A stretch of DNA of 64,000 nucleotides from Stappia sp. MMSF_3263 (GCF_030733745.1 NZ_JASHIK010000018.1:1-64000), one strand, 5' to 3'; shown: positions 46,364-55,698, numbered from the stretch's first letter. Numbers and translations: made by a program. Notes: generated by a model from the sequence alone, not told the origin.

Positions 46364-48427
46364 ATGACCGACAACCGCCTTGGCGACGCCACCAGCCCCT
46401 ACCTCCTCCAGCACAAGGACAACCCTGTCGCCTGGCGCGTCTGGGGAAGCGAAGCACTCGCCGAAGCGCGGGAAACAGGCAAGCCCATCCTTCTGTCCGT
46501 CGGCTATGCGGCCTGCCACTGGTGCCACGTCATGGCGCATGAGAGCTTTGAGGACGAAGAGGTCGCCGAGGTCATGAACCGGCTCTTCGTCAACATCAAG
46601 GTCGATCGCGAAGAGCGGCCGGATATCGACCAGATCTACATGAGTGCCCTTCATGCCCTCGGCGAACAGGGCGGCTGGCCGCTGACCATGTTCCTGACCA
46701 GCGAGGCAGAGCCTTTCTGGGGCGGAACCTACTTTCCCAAGACCGCCCGTTGGGGACGGCCCGGTTTCGTCGACGTGCTGGAAGCCATCTCCGCCACCTA
46801 TCATTCGGACCGCAGCCGAATCGATACCAATCGCAAGAACCTGATGCATCACCTCGCCCAGGGGCCCCGCAGCGGCGAAATCCTTCATCCGGGCCTGGCA
46901 GTCCTGGCAGGCGAGCGACTGGCAGGCCTGCTGGATTCCGAGAACGGCGGCATTCGCGGTGCACCGAAATTCCCGCAAGCCCCGGTGATGGACCTTGTCT
47001 GGCGGGCGGCGCTGCGATCCGGCCAGACCGACATGCTCGCCCGCTGCATCCACACGCTGGAGCGGATGAGCAATGGTGGGATCTACGACCATGTCGGCGG
47101 CGGCCTTGCCCGCTACTCCGTCGACGAACGTTGGCTGGTCCCGCATTTCGAAAAAATGCTCTACGACAACGCCCAGTACGTCGCCCATCTCTCCCGGGCA
47201 ATCTCCCTCGATCATCTCGATACCGCGCTTGGCGGTATGTTTCGGAGGCGACTCGACGATACGGTGGGCTGGATGATCAGGGAGATGCTGAACAGCGAGG
47301 CGTTTGCCGCCAGCCTGGATGCCGACAGCGAAGGTGTCGAAGGAAAGTTCTACGTCTGGACGCCTGACGAGGTGGCCGCCGTTCTGGGTCCCGAGGACTG
47401 CGCCACCTTCATCCACGCCTATGACATCACATCGACCGGAAACTTCGAGGGCGCCAGCATCCCCAACCGCCTTGCCAGCGGACCCGACCCGGCCGACGAG
47501 GAGAAGCTTGCTCCCTTGCGCGCAAGGCTTCTTGCCGCGCGCGAGACACGCGTGCGGCCGGGCAGGGACGACAAGATCCTGGCCGACTGGAACGGCCATG
47601 CCATAGCCGCCCTTGCCCAGGCAGCTCATCTCAGCAAGCTGCATGGTGTTTCACGTGAATCCTGGCGAGGTCATGCAGTGGCCGCATACACCTTCGTCAT
47701 GCAGACGATGCACGACGGCCGCGGCGCACTTGCCCATGCCTGGCGCGACGGACGTCTGACGAGACCCGGCTTCGCCAGCGATCATGCCTGCATGATGCGA
47801 GCGGCCCTCAGTCTTGCGGAAACGGCTTCCGAGGCGTCGGAAAGCCTCGCCTACCTGCGAGATGCGGAACACCTTGCGGACGCCCTTGAGCGGGATTTCC
47901 TGCACGAAGGAGGCGGCTACTACCTCAGTTCCGTCGCAGCCGATGACCTGATCCTTCGCCCCTACTCGCCTCTCGACGAGGCAGTGCCGAACGCGAACGC
48001 CATCGCGGCAGAAGCACTTGCACGGCTCTGGCATCTGACCGGCGACGATCGCTATCGCGTTCGGTGCGACGCAATCCTGGGTGCCTTCGCCGGCGAGATC
48101 CCCGTCAATGCCTTCGGTACTGCCGGCCTGCTCTCGGCAATCGACACCCGCGAGAACGCGGTTCTCGCTGTTATTGTCAGCCCCGACGGTGCAGCAGCGG
48201 CAGAGCTCGACAAAACGTTGTCAGGCCGGGGCGATCCTGCCTTGTTGCGTCTCCTTGGCGTGCCCGGACAAGAGCTGGCCGCGGGCCATCCCCTGCACGG
48301 CAAGGCCGCGAAAGACGGCAAGCCAACGCTCTATCTTTGCCGGGAAGGCACATGCTCCGCCCCGATCACCGATCCTGCGGATATAGATCCGGCACTCGAC
48401 GCACTGCGTTCGTCAGGCCGCATCTAG
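46364..48427 (+). CDS. Thioredoxin domain-containing protein (YyaL/DUF255 family)
   Basis: A 687 aa protein with an N-terminal thioredoxin-like DUF255 domain and a long alpha/alpha toroid domain like those of glycosidases. The thioredoxin motif is CHWCHVM (C51, C54). Other family segments are SPYLLQHKDNPV, GGWPLTMFL, FWGGTYFP, IYDHVGGGLARYSVD and HFEKMLYDNAQ. The function is unknown, though spermatogenesis-associated relatives are named in animals. A parS-like sequence lies inside the gene at codons 428-433. Confidence 0.9.
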   Translation: MTDNRLGDATSPYLLQHKDNPVAWRVWGSEALAEARETGKPILLSVGYAACHWCHVMAHESFEDEEVAEVMNRLFVNIKVDREERPDIDQIYMSALHALGEQGGWPLTMFLTSEAEPFWGGTYFPKTARWGRPGFVDVLEAISATYHSDRSRIDTNRKNLMHHLAQGPRSGEILHPGLAVLAGERLAGLLDSENGGIRGAPKFPQAPVMDLVWRAALRSGQTDMLARCIHTLERMSNGGIYDHVGGGLARYSVDERWLVPHFEKMLYDNAQYVAHLSRAISLDHLDTALGGMFRRRLDDTVGWMIREMLNSEAFAASLDADSEGVEGKFYVWTPDEVAAVLGPEDCATFIHAYDITSTGNFEGASIPNRLASGPDPADEEKLAPLRARLLAARETRVRPGRDDKILADWNGHAIAALAQAAHLSKLHGVSRESWRGHAVAAYTFVMQTMHDGRGALAHAWRDGRLTRPGFASDHACMMRAALSLAETASEASESLAYLRDAEHLADALERDFLHEGGGYYLSSVAADDLILRPYSPLDEAVPNANAIAAEALARLWHLTGDDRYRVRCDAILGAFAGEIPVNAFGTAGLLSAIDTRENAVLAVIVSPDGAAAAELDKTLSGRGDPALLRLLGVPGQELAAGHPLHGKAAKDGKPTLYLCREGTCSAPITDPADIDPALDALRSSGRI
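47647..47661. other. parS site 3 (inside the YyaL gene, one mismatch)
   Basis: TGTTTCACGTGAATC differs from the consensus at one base in the right half-site. It encodes VSRES in the host gene. Confidence 0.75.
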
Positions 48428-48481
48428 GCCGTTTCGACGGGGTCAGAACGCTTCTGTCATCCTGGTCAGTCACACACAGCA

Positions 48482-49051
48482 CTACATCCGGGAGTCATGC
48501 ATACCTTCCCAGGCAGGCCGCGAGAGCCTGTAAAGCACATGTGGGCGGAGCGGATGTCCGTCCACCAGCAGCGGATGTTCAAAGTCCGCGGCCATGTCCC
48601 GGCTCATCCCGATCCGCCGCATCACTGCCTGAGACGGGAGGTTCTGCGAGGCGGTGAAGGAGACGATCTCCTCCAGGTCGAGGGTTTCGTAGCCGAATCG
48701 AAGCCATGCCCTTGCAGCCTCGCTCGCAAACCCCTGCCCCCAGGCAGTTTGTGCCAGCCGCCAACCGACTTCAACGCACGGCGCGAAGGGCAAAGGCGCG
48801 GCGGGCCTGCTCAATCCGACGAAGCCGAGAAACCGACCGGTCGCCTTTTCCTCCACCGGCTGAAAGCAGAAGCCGTCTTCCTCGGTCTTCTGCATCGCCT
48901 GCGCGATCAGGGCCTTGCTCTCTTCACGGGTCAGCGGCGCAGGGAAATAGCGCATCACCTCCGCATCGGCACAAAGCGCTGCGAATGGCGCAAGGTCGCT
49001 CTCCCGCCACGGGCGCAGCACCAACCGTTCCGTCTCCAGCTCTACATCCAT
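48482..49051 (-). CDS. GNAT family acetyltransferase (RimJ/RimL type)
   Basis: A 189 aa GNAT protein. [19 protein letters not shown] is the typical N-terminus of the RimJ/RimL group. [21 protein letters not shown] is the acetyl-CoA-binding motif A, and [15 protein letters not shown] is motif B. Acceptor unknown; ribosomal protein or small-molecule acetylation are both possible. It lies between the thioredoxin-domain gene (convergent) and rho. Confidence 0.85.
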   Translation of the reverse strand: MDVELETERLVLRPWRESDLAPFAALCADAEVMRYFPAPLTREESKALIAQAMQKTEEDGFCFQPVEEKATGRFLGFVGLSRPAAPLPFAPCVEVGWRLAQTAWGQGFASEAARAWLRFGYETLDLEEIVSFTASQNLPSQAVMRRIGMSRDMAADFEHPLLVDGHPLRPHVLYRLSRPAWEGMHDSRM

Positions 49052-49099
49052 CTCAATCCCTCTCCTGCAGCGCTGGTCGTTGCAGATCCGAATCGACCT

Positions 49100-49114
49100 G
49101 ATTCACGTGAAACA
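49100..49114. other. parS site 4 (downstream of rho)
   Basis: GATTCACGTGAAACA is the reverse complement of TGTTTCACGTGAATC, the same variant as sites 3 and 5. It is in inverted orientation to site 5, 49 bases away. Confidence 0.75.
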
Positions 49115-49134
49115 CGTCAGACACGTCGAACGCA

Positions 49135-49167
49135 AAACACCCACGCCATTTTCCGGCGCGGGTGTTT
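49135..49167 (-). terminator. Terminator of rho, overlapping a parS
   Basis: On the minus strand AAACACCCGCGCC, a 7-base loop, GGCGTGGGTGTTT then TTTGCG. The single mismatch on the plus strand becomes a G-U pair in minus-strand RNA, which supports use by rho, 65 bases downstream of its stop. Its upstream arm shares five bases with parS site 5. Confidence 0.65.
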
Positions 49168-49177
49168 CACGTGAATC
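49163..49177. other. parS site 5 (downstream of rho)
   Basis: TGTTTCACGTGAATC, one mismatch from consensus. It lies between the rho stop and its terminator and shares its first five bases with the hairpin arm. Confidence 0.75.
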
Positions 49178-49231
49178 TATAAAGTCCCGACATCAGTCCC
49201 GGCGGATCTGCCGGAACCCTCTCCCGGGCTA

Positions 49232-50497
49232 TCAGGTGTTCATGCTGTCGAAGAACTCGTCGTTGGATTTGGTTTGCCGCAGCTTGTCGAGCAGGAACTC
49301 GATGGCATCGACCGTGCCCATCGGATTGAGGATTCGACGCAGGACGAACATCTTCTTGAGCTGCACCGGCTCGACAAGCAGCTCTTCCTTGCGGGTGCCG
49401 GACCGCTGGATGTCGATGGCCGGGAACACGCGCTTGTCGGAAATCTTGCGATCGAGAATGATCTCGGAGTTACCAGTACCCTTGAACTCCTCGAAAATGA
49501 CCTCGTCCATGCGGCTGCCGGTATCGATCAGGGCCGTCGCGATGATGGTCAGCGACCCGCCTTCCTCGATGTTTCGGGCTGCACCGAAGAAGCGCTTGGG
49601 CCGCTGCAGGGCATTGGCGTCGACACCACCGGTCAGGACCTTGCCGGAAGACGGCACGACCGTGTTGTAGGCACGACCCAAACGCGTGATCGAATCCAGC
49701 AGGATGACGACATCACGCCCATGCTCGACGAGACGCTTGGCCTTCTCGATGACCATCTCCGCGACCTGTACGTGGCGCACTGCCGGCTCGTCGAAGGTCG
49801 AGGAAACCACCTCGCCGTTCACCGTGCGCTGCATGTCGGTCACCTCTTCCGGGCGCTCGTCGATCAGCAGAACGATGAGATAGCATTCTGGGTGATTGGT
49901 GGTGATCGCCTTGGCGATATTCTGCAGGAATACCGTCTTGCCGGTTCGCGGCGGCGCCGTGATCAGCCCGCGCTGACCCTTGCCCAACGGAGCAACCAGG
50001 TCGATGACCCGCGACGACAGATCCTTGACCGTCGGATTCTCGACTTCCATTTTCAGCCGCTCATCAGGGTAGAGCGGTGTCAGGTTGTCGAAATGAACCT
50101 TGTGGCGCGCCTTCTCGGGATCCTCGAAATTGATCTTGTTGACCTTGAGGAGCGCGAAATACCGCTCGCCTTCCTTGGGACTGCGGATCTCGCCTTCGAC
50201 CGTGTCGCCGGTGCGCAGGGAGAACCGGCGGATCTGGGAGGGCGAGATGTAGATGTCGTCCGGCCCCGGAAGATAGTTGGCATCGGGCGAACGCAGGAAG
50301 CCGAAACCGTCCTGCAGAACCTCGACGACACCCTCGCCGATGATGTCCACGTCCTGCGCGGCAAGCTGTTTGAGTATGGCGAACATCAGCTCCTGCTTGC
50401 GCATGGTGCTGGCATTCTCGACCTCATGTTCCTCGGCGAAAGCGAGCAGTTCGGTCGGCGACTTGATCTTGAGATCTGAGAGTTTCATTTCCCGCAT
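49232..50497 (-). CDS. rho: Transcription termination factor Rho
   Basis: Hexameric RNA helicase, 421 aa, that ends transcripts. The N-terminal RNA-binding OB region includes [12 protein letters not shown]. The ATPase core has Walker [13 protein letters not shown], Walker [17 protein letters not shown] and the Q-loop region, with [20 protein letters not shown]. It ends in the usual FFDSMN. The ATG at 50497 gives MREMKLSDL, typical of the class; 50488 is the other option. It is the third gene of hemE-hemJ-rho. Confidence 0.97.
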   Translation of the reverse strand: MREMKLSDLKIKSPTELLAFAEEHEVENASTMRKQELMFAILKQLAAQDVDIIGEGVVEVLQDGFGFLRSPDANYLPGPDDIYISPSQIRRFSLRTGDTVEGEIRSPKEGERYFALLKVNKINFEDPEKARHKVHFDNLTPLYPDERLKMEVENPTVKDLSSRVIDLVAPLGKGQRGLITAPPRTGKTVFLQNIAKAITTNHPECYLIVLLIDERPEEVTDMQRTVNGEVVSSTFDEPAVRHVQVAEMVIEKAKRLVEHGRDVVILLDSITRLGRAYNTVVPSSGKVLTGGVDANALQRPKRFFGAARNIEEGGSLTIIATALIDTGSRMDEVIFEEFKGTGNSEIILDRKISDKRVFPAIDIQRSGTRKEELLVEPVQLKKMFVLRRILNPMGTVDAIEFLLDKLRQTKSNDEFFDSMNT

Positions 50498-50833
50498 GGG
50501 CAAGGGGTAATCTTCTGCTAGAGGGTGGATGTAGACGATCCCGCAGTTTGCTTGAGGCAACCGGATCAAAGGAAAGAAAAGGGATTGTCTGCTGATCGGA
50601 AGCCGGATCTTGCAATCCGGCCTGGCGCCTTGAGTATCCGTCGCGGTCGCGCCTGCCGGGCTTCCTGACCGATACGGGTAATGACACCATGCCCGCAGGA
50701 TGTGAGGTTGAGCGAATTTACATTTTTAAGTTCGCAAGAGCAAGCGTCATTCTTCATGCCGCTGCAACAATACCCGCATCCGGACTTGTACATATTCAAG
50801 GCCCGGACGCAGGGTCAGTCATGAATGACGCGC
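50498..50833. other. rho leader region
   Basis: A 336-base gap between hemJ and rho. A 7-bp inverted repeat GCCGGAT / ATCCGGC (50602-50621) lies about 105 bases upstream of rho. A/T-rich sequence near 50718-50732 may be promoter. Rho leaders are often autoregulated by Rho itself; that is possible but not shown. I see no leader peptide gene that I trust. Confidence 0.45.
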
Positions 50834-51259
50834 CTAGAACGGCTTCAAGACCACTAGAATGACAATAATCACCATGAATGCGGTCGGTATTTCGTTGACG
50901 ATCCGGTAGTGCCGCGAAGTCCGCGTGTTGGCATCCGCGGCAAAAACACGCACGCATTTCGCGAGGTAGCCATGCAGCCCGCTCATTGCAAGAACCACCG
51001 CCAGTTTTGCATGAAGCCAACCACTGCTGAAGAAGCCGCCCTCATAGGCCACCCAGAGGCCGAACACCCATGTGGCAATCATCGCCGGTGTTATGATCGC
51101 CTTGAGTAGGCGCCGTTCCATCACCTTGAACGTCTCGCTCTGAGGCGTGCCGGTCGGCGTCTCCGCGTGATAGACGAAAAGACGCGGCAGGTAGAACATC
51201 CCGGCCATCCAGGCGATGACCGAGATAATGTGAAACGCCTTCAGCCAGAGATAAAGCAT
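50834..51259 (-). CDS. hemJ: Protoporphyrinogen oxidase HemJ
   Basis: A 141 aa membrane protein with four helices that converts protoporphyrinogen IX to protoporphyrin IX in many Gram-negatives. The family signature is strong: LWLKAFHIISVIAWMAGMFYLPRLFVYH, with conserved His at residue 10, then KVMERRLLKAIITPAM and WLHAKLAVVLAMSGLHGYL. It lies 7 bases after hemE, so both haem genes are co-transcribed. (The first motif is quoted in two parts: LWLKAFHIISVIAW and MAGMFYLPRLFVYH.). Confidence 0.93.
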   Translation of the reverse strand: MLYLWLKAFHIISVIAWMAGMFYLPRLFVYHAETPTGTPQSETFKVMERRLLKAIITPAMIATWVFGLWVAYEGGFFSSGWLHAKLAVVLAMSGLHGYLAKCVRVFAADANTRTSRHYRIVNEIPTAFMVIIVILVVLKPF

Positions 51260-51266
51260 CGCGTCC

Positions 51267-52313
51267 TCAGCCTCTCGGGTCTTTCGCCTGTCGTACCCGC
51301 TCGATCATGCGCGCGACATTGTCCGGATCCGCCTCCGGCGTGACGCCGTGCCCCAGGTTGAAGACCAGGGGGCCGTCACCCAGCGTTTCCAGGACCTGGT
51401 CGACGCCATCCAGAAGCGCCTGACCGCCAGCCACAAGCCGCATCGGATCAAGATTACCCTGGACAGGCACCCGTGCCTGTACCTGGCGTGCCAGCGCTGC
51501 TGGAACCGTCCAGTCAAGGCCAACCGCATCCACACCCGTGCCGGCAATGAAATCCTCCAGGCGCGCGGCCGAGGCCTTGGGAAAGCCGATGATCCGCGCC
51601 CCCGGGACCGCGGCCCGCACCCCCTCGACAATCGCTTTCGTCGGAGCGATCGACCAGCGCGCGAACCCGGCGTCGTCAAGCACCCCGGCCCAGGTGTCGA
51701 AGATCTGGACGGCATCGGCACCAGCCTGAAGCTGCCGCACGAGATAGTCGATCGACGCGGGAACAAGCTGGTCGATGAACGACTGCATCAGCTCGGGATC
51801 GCGATAGGCGCCGATACGGGCGGCCGTCTGATCCTGCGTGGTGTGCCCCGCCACCGAATAGCACGCCACCGTCCACGGAGCTCCGCAGAAGCCCAGCAGC
51901 GTCGTTTCCTCCGGAAGCTCCGCCCGCAATCGGGATACGGTTGCGATAACAGGGTCGAGATGGGAGACCGCGCGCTCATGGTCGAGCCGCGCCACGAGTT
52001 CGCGGGACAGCGGGTCGAGCACCGGACCGCGGCCTTCCTCAAAGCGAACCGGATATCCGAGAGCGTCAGGAACCACGAAAATGTCGGAGAACAGGATCGC
52101 CGCATCGAAGCCATAGCGACGAATGGGCTGAAGGGTCACTTCCGTTGCAAGATCCGTATCGTAACAGAACTCCAGGAAATTAACCTTTTTTGAACGGGTG
52201 GCGCGGTACTCAGGGAGATACCGACCGGCCTGTCTCATCATCCAGACAGGGGGCGGCCAGAGCCGTTCTCCAGCAAGAACGCGCATGACCCGTCTCGAAG
52301 CCGTTTGAGTCAC
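51267..52313 (-). CDS. hemE: Uroporphyrinogen decarboxylase
   Basis: Decarboxylates the four acetate arms of uroporphyrinogen III to make coproporphyrinogen III. The 348 aa protein has the family motif PPVWMMRQAGRYLPEYRATR (about 20-39) with the substrate-binding Arg residues, AAILFSDIFVVPDALG with the catalytic Asp, GFCGAPWT, and GNLDP near the C-terminus. The GTG at 52313 has GGGGG 5 bases upstream; an internal ATG at 52286 is an alternative. It borders the putative origin and has a hairpin in its leader. Confidence 0.95.
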   Translation of the reverse strand: MTQTASRRVMRVLAGERLWPPPVWMMRQAGRYLPEYRATRSKKVNFLEFCYDTDLATEVTLQPIRRYGFDAAILFSDIFVVPDALGYPVRFEEGRGPVLDPLSRELVARLDHERAVSHLDPVIATVSRLRAELPEETTLLGFCGAPWTVACYSVAGHTTQDQTAARIGAYRDPELMQSFIDQLVPASIDYLVRQLQAGADAVQIFDTWAGVLDDAGFARWSIAPTKAIVEGVRAAVPGARIIGFPKASAARLEDFIAGTGVDAVGLDWTVPAALARQVQARVPVQGNLDPMRLVAGGQALLDGVDQVLETLGDGPLVFNLGHGVTPEADPDNVARMIERVRQAKDPRG

Positions 52314-52336
52314 AAAGACCCCCTTTAAAAAAGAAA

Positions 52337-52358
52337 AGAATCCTGAAATGAGGATTCT
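52337..52358. terminator. Hairpin with U-tracts in the hemE leader
   Basis: AGAATCCT and AGGATTCT form an 8-bp stem with a 6-base loop. On the minus strand it is followed by TTTTCTTTTTT and lies only 24 bases before the hemE start, so it could attenuate hemE. On the plus strand GTTGTTTTTGTTT follows, so it could also stop plus-strand RNA. Confidence 0.6.
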
Positions 52359-52378
52359 GTTGTTTTTGTTTGTCGTTG

Positions 52379-52401
52379 GACAACCGGGATTATCGGTTGT
52401 C
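52379..52401. other. Inverted repeat in the putative origin
   Basis: GACAACCG, a 7-base spacer, CGGTTGTC: a perfect 8-bp inverted repeat over 23 bases. It may be a protein-binding site. The T/A spacer is short enough to form a hairpin too. Confidence 0.5.
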
Positions 52402-52520
52402 GACACTGCTCCACATGACCTATTCCCTTCCACCGTGTCGAGGGGGTATCGGGCACAAGAGATTTCCCGGCTACGGTGATAACCTGAATTACGAAGCCTG
52501 ATCAGGTATTTACAGATTTT

Positions 52521-52535
52521 TTAACCATCTGTTAA
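52521..52535. promoter_or_regulatory. CtrA-type binding site in the putative origin
   Basis: TTAACCATCTGTTAA is an exact TTAA-N7-TTAA full site, followed by CC. In Caulobacter, CtrA binds such sites in oriC to block firing and also controls promoters. The most AT-rich bases of the gap surround it. Confidence 0.7.
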
Positions 52536-52742
52536 CCTTTAAGGCGGAGTTGGACAATCTGGGGATCGTCACCGAACAACCACATTGTCCCCGCAATGCC
52601 GGACGCTTCCCGATCCGTTTCGCGCGACGGCCAGCGATGTTGATTGTTTTCGCGCTTCGGGCATGGTGTCGGAGCGAGCGGGGCAAAAGGCCCTGGTTTG
52701 CCCTTGATATCAACATGGCGAGCGCGCGGCGGGGATAACAGC

Positions 52743-53591
52743 TTGGGAAAAGCCCGTAACTTCTTCCACCTGCATATGGTTTCGGACTCCACGGGCGAAA
52801 CCCTGATGACCGTGGCGCGTGCTGCCACCGCCCAGTACGAGGATGTGCAGGCGATCGAGCATGTCTATCCTCTGGTGCGTTCGACCCGTCAGCTCGACCA
52901 CGTCATCGACGAGATCGAGCATGCGCCGGGCATTGTGCTTTACACGCTTGTGGACGCCGAGCTGGCCAGTCGCCTGGAACAGGCGGGCCGCGCCGCCGGT
53001 GTTCCTTGCGTCAACATCCTCTCTCCGGTCTTTTCCGTCTTCCAGTCCTACCTGAATGTGCGGCTGACTGGCCGCGTTGGCGGCCAGCATGCGCTCGATG
53101 CGGACTATTTCCGAAGAATTGACGCCCTGAATTTCACCATGCTGCATGACGACGGGCAGATCCCGGACGACCTCGACGAGGCGGATGTCGTGCTGCTTGG
53201 CGTCAGCCGGACCTCGAAGACGCCGACCTGCATCTATCTTGCCAACCGGGGTATCAAGGCGGCCAACATCCCGATCGTGCCGGATATCCCGCTTCCCCGG
53301 CAGCTTCAGGAATCGCGAAAGGCGCTGATCGTCGCGGTCATCGCTTCCGTGGAGCGCATCCAGCAGGTCCGCCAGAACCGCATCCTGTCGCTGAGTGCAG
53401 CGAACTTCGCCAACGAGACCTATGTCGATCGCCGTGTGATTGCGCGCGAGATCTCCGTTACGCGAAAGATCTGCGCGGAAAACGGCTGGCCGCTGATCGA
53501 CGTCACCCGTCGTTCCATCGAGGAAACCGCCGCCGAGATCATGACGCTGTACCGTACCCACAAGAGCGAGCTGGCCGACAGCAGCGCCTGA
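52743..53591 (+). CDS. Pyruvate, phosphate dikinase / PEP synthase regulatory protein (PPSR family)
   Basis: Bifunctional ADP-dependent kinase and Pi-dependent pyrophosphorylase that switches pyruvate phosphate dikinase or PEP synthase off and on. The 282 aa protein starts [20 protein letters not shown], has the P-loop-like [11 protein letters not shown] segment (about 155-165), and ends [20 protein letters not shown]. The TTG at 52743 with GGGG 8 bases upstream gives the full N-terminus; an ATG at 52776 would remove it. It is the first gene to the right of the putative origin, as in relatives. Confidence 0.9.
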   Translation: MGKARNFFHLHMVSDSTGETLMTVARAATAQYEDVQAIEHVYPLVRSTRQLDHVIDEIEHAPGIVLYTLVDAELASRLEQAGRAAGVPCVNILSPVFSVFQSYLNVRLTGRVGGQHALDADYFRRIDALNFTMLHDDGQIPDDLDEADVVLLGVSRTSKTPTCIYLANRGIKAANIPIVPDIPLPRQLQESRKALIVAVIASVERIQQVRQNRILSLSAANFANETYVDRRVIAREISVTRKICAENGWPLIDVTRRSIEETAAEIMTLYRTHKSELADSSA

Positions 53592-53681
53592 CGAGGGGCG
53601 AACTTCGCCTGCCGCCACTGGCCATTGGCGCGAACCCCTGCTATCGCCATCTCATCCTTCAACAGACCTGCCGGACATTCC

Positions 53682-54278
53682 ATGACCGATCTTGTTCTTG
53701 CCAGCGGAAGCCGCATCCGGGCCGAGCTCCTGCGAAATGCGGGACTGACGTTTCGCATTGATCCCGCACAGGTCGATGAACGTGCCGTGGAGGCACCGCT
53801 TCTGGAGAGCGGCTTTTCGCCCGAGGACATCGCCCAGGTCCTGGGCGAGGCGAAGGCGCAGGAAACCAGCGCGCGCAACCCGGGAGCACTCGTTGTTGGC
53901 GCCGACCAGGTGCTGGAGTTCGGCGGTGCCCGGCTGACCAAGCCGGACGACATGGAAGCGGCACGGCGACAGCTTCTGGCGATGTCCGGAAAGACCCACG
54001 CGCTGCATTCCGCCGCGGCGATCGCCCGCGACGGCGAGACGATCTGGCGGACCGTTCGCACCGTGCGGATGAAGATGCGCGCTTTCGGTCCCGAGTTTGT
54101 CGGCCGCTATCTTGCCGTGGTCGGGGATGATGCGCTTGCAAGCGTCGGAGCCTATCAGCTCGAGGGCCGCGGCGTGCAGTTGTTCGATGCCATTGACGGC
54201 GACTATTTCACGGTTCTTGGCCTGCCGCTCTTGCCGCTCCTGGAGGAGCTTCGCCGCCAGGGAGTGCTGGAAACATGA
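53682..54278 (+). CDS. maf: Maf-like nucleoside triphosphate pyrophosphatase
   Basis: A 198 aa Maf/YceF-type enzyme that hydrolyses non-canonical or standard NTPs to NMP and PPi. [12 protein letters not shown] starts the fold, GADQVLEF carries the catalytic Asp (D75), and [19 protein letters not shown] is the C-terminal signature. The subfamily (dTTP, m7GTP or other) cannot be told with certainty. It overlaps aroE by 4 bases (ATGA). Confidence 0.9.
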   Translation: MTDLVLASGSRIRAELLRNAGLTFRIDPAQVDERAVEAPLLESGFSPEDIAQVLGEAKAQETSARNPGALVVGADQVLEFGGARLTKPDDMEAARRQLLAMSGKTHALHSAAAIARDGETIWRTVRTVRMKMRAFGPEFVGRYLAVVGDDALASVGAYQLEGRGVQLFDAIDGDYFTVLGLPLLPLLEELRRQGVLET

Positions 54279-55114
54279 AAAGACGTGCCGCCATCACAGG
54301 GTTTCCGGTTGCCCATTCCCGCTCGCCGTTGATCCACGGCCACTGGCTGGCCGAGCACGGGATCGAGGGAAGCTACGAGAAGATTGCAGTGCCCCCCGAT
54401 GCGGCGCAGGCCTTCTACGGCGACTTCAGGGAAAGCGGCCTTGTCGGCTGCAACGTGACGGTTCCCAACAAGGAGGTGGCGGCGGCAGCCTGCGACGAGC
54501 TCGACGATGCGGCCCGCGCCATGGGTGCGGCCAATACGCTTTGGCTCGATGATGCCGGCCGTCTGATCGGCGCGAACACGGACGGTCTCGGTTTCCTTGG
54601 AAATCTCGACCAGACACTGCCGGGCTGGGACAACGGTCTTTCGCATGCCGTGGTCCTGGGTGCCGGGGGCGCGGCGCGTGCCGTCATCTGGGCGTTGCTC
54701 TCCCGCGGTGTGAAAACCGTGGTAATCGTCAACCGCACCTATCAAAAGGCCGCAGATCTGCAAGTTCGTTTCGGAACTGACTCGGTTGCCCGTCATTGGG
54801 AAGATCTTGAGGAACTCGTGGGGAAAACCGGCATGCTGGTCAACACCACATCCCTTGGCATGAGCGGTCAGCCGCCGCTCGAGATCGATCTGCGGAACCT
54901 GCCGGAAAGCGCCATTGTCACCGATCTGGTCTACGTGCCGCTGGAAACGCCGCTTCTTGCCCGCGCCCGCGCCCGTGGCAATCCGGTGGCCGATGGGCTC
55001 GGCATGCTGATGCATCAGGCCGTGCCGGCCTTCGAGCGCTGGTTCGGGGTGCGGCCCAGGGTCACCGAGGAATTGCGGGCTCTTGTTCTTGCCGATCTGG
55101 GAAGGGCGCCGTGA
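54275..55114 (+). CDS. aroE: Shikimate dehydrogenase
   Basis: NADPH-dependent reduction of 3-dehydroshikimate to shikimate; 279 aa. [17 protein letters not shown] binds substrate at the N-terminus, [12 protein letters not shown] supplies the catalytic lysine, and NTDGLGFL follows. [14 protein letters not shown] is the NADP loop. It overlaps maf and coaE by 4 bases each, so maf-aroE-coaE is one coupled unit. This gene completes the shikimate step before aroK seen at 8.8 kb. Confidence 0.95.
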   Translation: MKRRAAITGFPVAHSRSPLIHGHWLAEHGIEGSYEKIAVPPDAAQAFYGDFRESGLVGCNVTVPNKEVAAAACDELDDAARAMGAANTLWLDDAGRLIGANTDGLGFLGNLDQTLPGWDNGLSHAVVLGAGGAARAVIWALLSRGVKTVVIVNRTYQKAADLQVRFGTDSVARHWEDLEELVGKTGMLVNTTSLGMSGQPPLEIDLRNLPESAIVTDLVYVPLETPLLARARARGNPVADGLGMLMHQAVPAFERWFGVRPRVTEELRALVLADLGRAP

Positions 55115-55698
55115 TCCTTCTTGGTCTCACCGGTTCGATCGGCATGGGCAAGTCAACCACCGCGAGGATGTTCGCCAACGCAGGTGCGGCCGTTTATGAC
55201 GCGGACGCCGCTGTTCACGCACTGTATCGGGGAGAGGCCGCCCCCCTGATCGAAGCGGCTTTTCCAGGCAGTACGGACGATGGCGTCGTTGATCGCAGGA
55301 AACTCGGCGCGCAGGTGATCGGCCGGCCGGAGGCCATGCGCCGCCTGGAGGAGATCGTCCATCCGTTGGTTCGAAACAGCGAGGCCGCCTTCCTTCAGGA
55401 GGCGCGCCAAAGCGCTGCCCGGATCGCTGTGCTCGACATTCCCCTCCTCTTCGAGACAGGCGGCGAAGAGCGGGTCAGGGCAGCGGTCGTCGTGACTGCG
55501 GATCCCGCGATTCAGCGCCAGCGCGTGCTCGCCCGCCCGGGTATGGACGCGGAACGCCTCGACGCCCTGCTCGCCAAGCAGATGCCGGATGCGGAAAAGC
55601 GCCGGCGGGCCCATTTCCTGATCGACACCGGGCATGGACTGGAGCCTGCCCGGCGCATGGTGGCGTCGGTGCTGCGGGCGGTTTCCGCTCTCGCCTGA
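55111..55698 (+). CDS. coaE: Dephospho-CoA kinase
   Basis: Last step of CoA synthesis, phosphorylating the 3-prime hydroxyl of dephospho-CoA. The 195 aa protein has the P-loop GSIGMGKST (8-16), the DADAAVHALY segment, and DIPLLFETGGE before the lid. The start GTG lies inside the aroE stop (GTGA overlap). Confidence 0.95.
   Translation: MILLGLTGSIGMGKSTTARMFANAGAAVYDADAAVHALYRGEAAPLIEAAFPGSTDDGVVDRRKLGAQVIGRPEAMRRLEEIVHPLVRNSEAAFLQEARQSAARIAVLDIPLLFETGGEERVRAAVVVTADPAIQRQRVLARPGMDAERLDALLAKQMPDAEKRRRAHFLIDTGHGLEPARRMVASVLRAVSALA

Larger units (their letters stand above)
52314..52742. other. Putative chromosomal replication origin (oriC)
   Basis: A 429-base non-coding gap between divergent hemE and the PPDK regulator gene, the place of oriC in Caulobacter and, as I recall, Sinorhizobium. 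It is far more AT-rich than its surroundings, especially 52510-52542. It holds a CtrA-type site, a 23-base inverted repeat, a hairpin with U-tracts, and weak DnaA-box-like words (TGCTCCACA near 52408, TTATCCCCG on the minus strand near 52730). Genes on each side point away from it. No perfect DnaA box is present, so this rests on synteny and the CtrA site. Confidence 0.75.
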
